17,111 bases of DNA from JBGPHT01 sp041484525 (lineage in GTDB: Bacteria > Acidobacteriota > Terriglobia > Bryobacterales > Bryobacteraceae). The notes below the pieces were generated by a model. It made no database searches. It saw nothing but the letters and a program-made list of their open reading frames with translations, and was not told where the DNA came from. The stretch lies in the NCBI GenBank assembly GCA_041484525.1, contig JBGPHT010000166.1, forward strand, positions 1 through 17,111, in the 5' to 3' direction. The position numbers and the translations under genes are program-made. Shown here piece after piece: positions 14,154 through 17,111 of the stretch. Position 1 is the stretch's first letter. Each line of letters begins with the position of its first letter.

Positions 14154-15270
14154 AGGGACGCCCCAACATCTGCTCGTACGTCCGGCGGAAGAAGCCATCG
14201 GTCATGCCCGCGATATAGTCGCACACCACGCGGTGAGGCGTTTCCGTCAGCGCCTGCTCGCAATAGGGTGGCGGCAGGCGGCCGGGATCGTCCAGAAAGA
14301 ACTGGAACAACTCGCCGGTCATCGCCGTCGACCGCTCCCGTTCCGCGCCCAGCTCCGGCGAAGCATAGAACCGGGTGTACAGAAACTTCTTCAACGACCG
14401 GCTGGTCTCGGCCGCTTCCGGCGTAAACGATGCCAGGCGGCGGGGGAACGCGCGCACGTCATCCGCACTCGAAGCTCCTGCTTGCCGCGCGCACTCCGCG
14501 GTGCCCTCGATCAGTCCCGTAACCAGCCGGTCGATCAGGTGCCGCAGCGCTTCGTGGAACCGCTCGCGCGCGGTGGCCCCGGGAAACTGGGTCTCGATGG
14601 TCTCATGGATCGCGCGGTATTGCGGAACGCATTCCGCCACGTCCTCCGCCGTCAGGATCCCGGCGGAAAAGGCGTCGTCCAGGTCGGCGGTGTTGTAGGC
14701 CACCTCGTCCGCCAGATCGATCAACTGCGCCTCGAGCGGCGGCCGCAATCCGGGCAGATAGGCGTCGAACCCGGGAAGCTCGCCCGGTCCGAAGTCATGC
14801 GAATGTTTGACGATCCCTTCCCGCACTTCGAAAGTCAGGTTCAGCCCGGGGAAGCGGGCGTAGCGCTGCTCGAAAGTTTCGACGATGCGCAGCGCGTGCT
14901 GGTTATGGTCGAACCTGTCGCCGAACCGCTCCATCTGCCGGTTCAACTCCTCCTCGCCGGCGTGGGCGAAGGGTGGATGCCCGATGTCGTGCGCCAGCGC
15001 CAGCGCCTCTGTCAAATCATCGTCCAACTGCAGGACGTTCGACAGCGTGCGCGCGATCTGCGCTACTTCGATGGTGTGGGTCAGGCGGTTGCGAAAATGG
15101 TCGGAGAGCCCGGGCGTGAAGACCTGGGTCTTGGCTTCCAGGCGGCGGAACGCGCGCGAGTGGACCACGCGGTCGCGGTCGCGTTGGAAAGGGTTGCGGT
15201 ATGGGTGTGCGGGCTCCGGATACTGCCGCCCCCGACTCCGCTCGACCGGAAATCGCAGTTGCGCCAGCAT
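14134..15270 (-). CDS. dgt: Deoxyguanosinetriphosphate triphosphohydrolase (dGTPase), HD superfamily
   Basis: A 378-residue dGTPase-like protein, which hydrolyses dGTP (or other dNTPs in many homologues) to the deoxynucleoside and triphosphate. The N-terminus has the conserved RDRDRVVHSRAFRRLEAKTQ block, followed by V-F and the HD metal site: His65 in FRNRLTHTIEVAQ, His94-Asp95 in LAHDIGHPPFAHAGE and Asp187 in LADEVAYNTADLDDAF. Also seen are FDHNQHALRIVE and GIVKHSHD, typical for the family. The sequence lengths fit the shorter type-2 proteins, in which regulation is often by oligomeric assembly. ATG 15270 lies 11 nt after the stop of the TPR gene, so the two probably share a transcript, though no clear ribosome binding site precedes it. 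The 3' end overlaps the convergent 50-residue gene by 20 nt. Confidence 0.93.
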   Translation of the reverse strand: MLAQLRFPVERSRGRQYPEPAHPYRNPFQRDRDRVVHSRAFRRLEAKTQVFTPGLSDHFRNRLTHTIEVAQIARTLSNVLQLDDDLTEALALAHDIGHPPFAHAGEEELNRQMERFGDRFDHNQHALRIVETFEQRYARFPGLNLTFEVREGIVKHSHDFGPGELPGFDAYLPGLRPPLEAQLIDLADEVAYNTADLDDAFSAGILTAEDVAECVPQYRAIHETIETQFPGATARERFHEALRHLIDRLVTGLIEGTAECARQAGASSADDVRAFPRRLASFTPEAAETSRSLKKFLYTRFYASPELGAERERSTAMTGELFQFFLDDPGRLPPPYCEQALTETPHRVVCDYIAGMTDGFFRRTYEQMLGRPSTLPIA

Positions 15271-15281
15271 CGCCCGGCGCG

Positions 15282-15980
15282 CTACTGCCGCGGAAGCTCG
15301 CCGTAGAGCGCGAGGGCAACCTGACTCACCGGGCCGCCGACGCTGCGCAGCGGGTCCAGCAGTTTGCGCGCTTCGGCCGGCTTCTTCAGCACCAGGTGGC
15401 GCGCCAGCGAAAGCTGCGCCTGGTCTTTCGAGATGTAGATGGTGGGGTGGTCCATCAATTCGCGCAGCGTTTTTTCGGCCTGGTCGGCGCGCCCGTCGGC
15501 GAAATAGATTTCCGCCAGCGAGAACTTTGCCAGGGAAGCGTATTTCTCGCTGCCGTTCTGCGCCACCTGCTGGAAGCTTTTCTCCGCCTCGGCCACTTTG
15601 CCCTGATCGGACCTGATGCAGCCCAGATAATATTCGGCGATCTGGCCTTCGTCGCTGCTCGAGTATTGTTTCTGGAGATCGGTGAAAACCCGGATCGCTT
15701 CCTGGTCCTTCGCATCCTGTGTGGGGAAGCTGAGGGCGTTCGGCTGCGCCGGCCCGACCGGCGCTTCTTGCACCTGGATGGCATGTGCCAGCGCTTCCTG
15801 TCGCGCCGTGCCCTGGTGCCGCTGGTAAATCATGAACCCCAAGCCGAGGACAATGACGGCGACGCCGATGCCGCCGTAACGGAGGACATCCTTCTGATGA
15901 TGCCCGAAGTACGTTACTGTGTGTTCGACTTCAAGGGCGAACTTATCGCTTTTTAATTCTTTGCGGGTGATTCTTGCCAC
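15282..15980 (-). CDS. Membrane-anchored TPR protein (YfgM/TPR_21-like)
   Basis: A 232-residue protein with a short cytoplasmic N-terminus (VARITRKELKSDKFALEVEH), one membrane segment near residues 36-52 (GGIGVAVIVLGLGFMIY) and a periplasmic region with TPR-like helix pairs (IAEYYLGCIRSDQGKVAEAE, ASLAKFSLAEIYFADGRADQ, AQLSLARHLVLKKPAEARKL). This layout matches YfgM-type proteins that associate with the Sec translocon and periplasmic chaperones. I prefer GTG 15980 because GAGG lies 5 nt upstream and homologous proteins begin near (M)ARITRKELK; ATG 16010 would add ten residues and has no ribosome binding site. It is followed after 11 nt by dgt and is divergent from the ATPase gene. Its exact role is inferred from architecture only. 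Confidence 0.82.
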   Translation of the reverse strand: MARITRKELKSDKFALEVEHTVTYFGHHQKDVLRYGGIGVAVIVLGLGFMIYQRHQGTARQEALAHAIQVQEAPVGPAQPNALSFPTQDAKDQEAIRVFTDLQKQYSSSDEGQIAEYYLGCIRSDQGKVAEAEKSFQQVAQNGSEKYASLAKFSLAEIYFADGRADQAEKTLRELMDHPTIYISKDQAQLSLARHLVLKKPAEARKLLDPLRSVGGPVSQVALALYGELPRQ

Positions 15981-16067
15981 GAAAACCTCAGGTGAACTAG
16001 GAACTTTCATGGTATCACGGGCGGATTCGTTCTGTCCGCTGCGCCTGCTATCCTGAACTCAACTCCT

Positions 16068-16667
16068 ATGTACCTGAAGATTCTTGGGCACCCTGTGTTT
16101 CCCAGTCTCAACTTCCATATGCCGATGATCGTGGACCTGTCGCATCCGCTGGTCATGCTGGCCGGCGAGAACGGTTCCGGCAAGTCGACGCTGCTGCATT
16201 CGATCCACTACGCGCTCCGCGGCGAGACCGCGGAGGGGTACATCTACCGCCTGGATGCGGGCTGCGTCGAGATCGGCAAAAGCTACTTGTTCGATGCCGA
16301 GCAGCACAATCCGCGCACCCAGATCGAACTCTTCAAAGGGCAGCCGGAGATGATCGAGTTCCTGCGCATGGCGAGCCACGGCCAGGTGATGCTCTCGATG
16401 TTTCGCGAGACCTTCCCCAAATTGCCCGACGGCACCTGCCTGCTCCTGGACGAGCCGGAGATGGCGCTCTCGGTTTCCAATCAGCACCGCATCCTGAAAA
16501 TGCTCAAGGAACTGGTGGACCAGAAAAACTTCCGCATCATTTGCGCCACCCATTCGCCGGTGCTGATCGACGCCCCCGAGACGTACGTGATCAACCTCGA
16601 CGGCCATGTCAACCGCAACGTGGTCCAGACCGACATGGGCGTCGAAGGCGCGAGCACGATTCAATAG
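16068..16667 (+). CDS. Compact ABC-type/AAA ATPase (predicted ATPase of the COG3910 kind)
   Basis: A 199-residue soluble ATPase. Walker A is GENGSGKST (residues 33-41); an ABC-signature-like RMASHGQVMLS lies at 100-110, Walker B LLLDEPEMALS at 125-135 and the switch His in ICATHSPVLID at 162. The order matches ABC/SMC-like nucleotide-binding domains, but the region between Walker A and the signature is short (about 60 residues) and no membrane partner gene adjoins. Stand-alone proteins like this resemble the predicted ATPases of COG3910, whose function is not established. The start MYLKILGHPVF is natural for the first strand, but no ribosome binding site is apparent. The gene is followed after 10 nt by a small CxxC protein, probably in one transcript, and diverges from the TPR gene across 87 nt. 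Confidence 0.85.
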   Translation: MYLKILGHPVFPSLNFHMPMIVDLSHPLVMLAGENGSGKSTLLHSIHYALRGETAEGYIYRLDAGCVEIGKSYLFDAEQHNPRTQIELFKGQPEMIEFLRMASHGQVMLSMFRETFPKLPDGTCLLLDEPEMALSVSNQHRILKMLKELVDQKNFRIICATHSPVLIDAPETYVINLDGHVNRNVVQTDMGVEGASTIQ

Positions 16668-16677
16668 GCAAATCCCC

Positions 16678-16896
16678 ATGACCTGCTGCGCGGAATTCGA
16701 CCGCATGATCGACCGGGACCTGGCGCGCCATGCCCAGCCGCATCAGCTCTCGAACGGCACCATCATCACCGACATCGACACGGAATACTTCTTCGTGTTC
16801 GGCGATGAGCGGCACCAGTTCGTAGGCATTCACTACTGCCCGTTCTGTGGAAGAGTGTTGTCGCGGGAACTGTGGAACCTGGAAAAGAAAAAATAA
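16678..16896 (+). CDS. Small protein with CPFCG knuckle, paired with the ATPase
   Basis: A 72-residue protein: MTCCAEFDRMIDRDLARHAQ at the start, a central beta-like stretch (GTIITDIDTEYFFVF) and HYCPFCGRVLSRELWNLEKK at the end. CPFCG (C54, C57) together with C3/C4 could form one zinc site, with His residues near it. The ATG follows the ATPase stop after 10 nt, without a visible ribosome binding site, so translation may be coupled. I do not recognise a family. The pairing with the ATPase gene suggests a shared function. Downstream lies the inverted repeat and the group II intron end. Confidence 0.7.
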   Translation: MTCCAEFDRMIDRDLARHAQPHQLSNGTIITDIDTEYFFVFGDERHQFVGIHYCPFCGRVLSRELWNLEKKK

Positions 16897-16905
16897 ATCA
16901 ATGGG

Positions 16906-16983
16906 CCGCGGATGGACGCTGATGCACACGGATAAGACAAAACCCTAATCTTGTTTTCCTGTCCTATCCGTGTCCAGTCGCGG
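16906..16983. repeat. Imperfect inverted repeat downstream of the CxxC gene
   Basis: The left arm (16906-16943) begins CCGCGGATGGAC and contains CACGGATAAGACA (16927-16939); the right arm (16952-16983) read on the minus strand gives CCGCGACTGGACACGGATAG and GACAGG. The core CACGGATA/TATCCGTG pairs perfectly, with a short interrupted stem towards the loop. Sequences of the CACGGAT-type form dispersed palindromes in many environmental genomes, so this may be one copy; it could also act as a terminator for the upstream operon. The outer end of the right arm coincides with the last bases of the group II intron. Confidence 0.6.
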
Positions 16984-17111
16984 TAGGGACGTCCGTTGCC
17001 GGACACCCCCCGCACGGATCCGTACGAGCGCACTCTAGCGCATACGGCTCTTACCTCGGGTGCATAGCGTCGAAGCGACCCCCTGGTAGATGCAGAATCC
17101 GCGGCGGAGGC
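16977..17111 (-). mobile_element. 3' end of a group II intron (domains V and VI), remainder outside the window
   Basis: Read on the minus strand, 17050-17017 is a 34-nt domain V: GAGCCGTATGCGC, an upper stem with a 4-nt loop, a CG bulge and TACGGATC, the correct length and the expected AGC triad. About 8 nt later domain VI follows: GGGGTGTCCG-GCAA-CGGACGTCCC, a ten-pair hairpin with a GNRA loop, then TACC with a bulged A at 16984 as branch point, seven bases before the end CCGCGAC (16977), which ends in AC as group II introns do. Deviations: the domain V terminal loop is not GNRA, and the partner of the triad G is A instead of U. The upstream portion 17051-17111 should be the end of domain IV and domain III-like sequence; the intron body and any reverse transcriptase lie beyond the edge. 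The call is by recognition of structure, not by search. Confidence 0.8.

Noticed and set aside
16833..17033. Minus-strand ORF ending the window (RSYGSVRGVSGNGRPYRD)
   Set aside because: It lies on group II intron domains V/VI and the flanking hairpin; such ORFs are known artefacts over intron RNA.
1..17111. CRISPR arrays, rRNA genes, riboswitches or intact insertion sequences
   Set aside because: No regularly spaced repeats, rRNA-like sequence, known riboswitch core or transposase was seen in reading both strands by eye.

Overview
The window looks like chromosomal DNA of an acidobacterium close to Candidatus Solibacter / Bryobacterales. The main clue is the large secreted protein at 5918-9046: SBBP-type propeller repeats followed by a C-terminal domain of the TIGR03437 type, which is typical of that group. 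High GC, GTG/TTG starts with good ribosome binding sites, many short unidirectional gene groups and plentiful gene relics fit this. The assignment is inference from sequence features, not from a search.

Left part (1-4554): a three-gene operon of an SBP56/methanethiol-oxidase-type protein (cut by the window edge), a polytopic membrane protein and a protein of unknown function; about 560 bases without a convincing gene; then a PIG-L deacetylase convergent with an SDR oxidoreductase, the two sharing a CTAG at their ends.

Middle (4555-11242): an accessory, decayed zone. It holds a tiny remnant resembling a NucS-like nuclease, a fragment of an oligogalacturonate-lyase-like propeller gene with an in-frame TGA, an intact-looking 43-residue zinc-ribbon gene, the 1042-residue secreted propeller protein, two hypothetical genes, and a tyrosine-recombinase relic (C-terminal half only) abutting the 3' end of a tRNA-Glu(TTC) gene. 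The last pair is the usual footprint of an element that once integrated in the tRNA.

Right part (11322-16896): housekeeping and motility. cheY-cheX (overlapping ATGA) diverge from fliM, and fliM has a near-consensus sigma-28 promoter. Response regulator, its probable phosphatase and a switch protein that binds CheY-P make a coherent chemotaxis-to-motor module, without other flagellar genes in view. Then come a Cys-rich protein, a 50-residue small protein, dgt (dGTPase) behind a membrane-anchored TPR protein, and a compact ABC-type ATPase followed by a small CxxC protein.

Right edge (16897-17111): an imperfect inverted repeat directly next to the 3' end (domains V and VI) of a group II intron on the minus strand, whose body lies outside the window. 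I see no complete defence, secretion or biosynthetic system; the most noteworthy items are the intron end, the tRNA/integrase scar, the fliM promoter, the propeller-within-propeller architecture and the two small ORFs.
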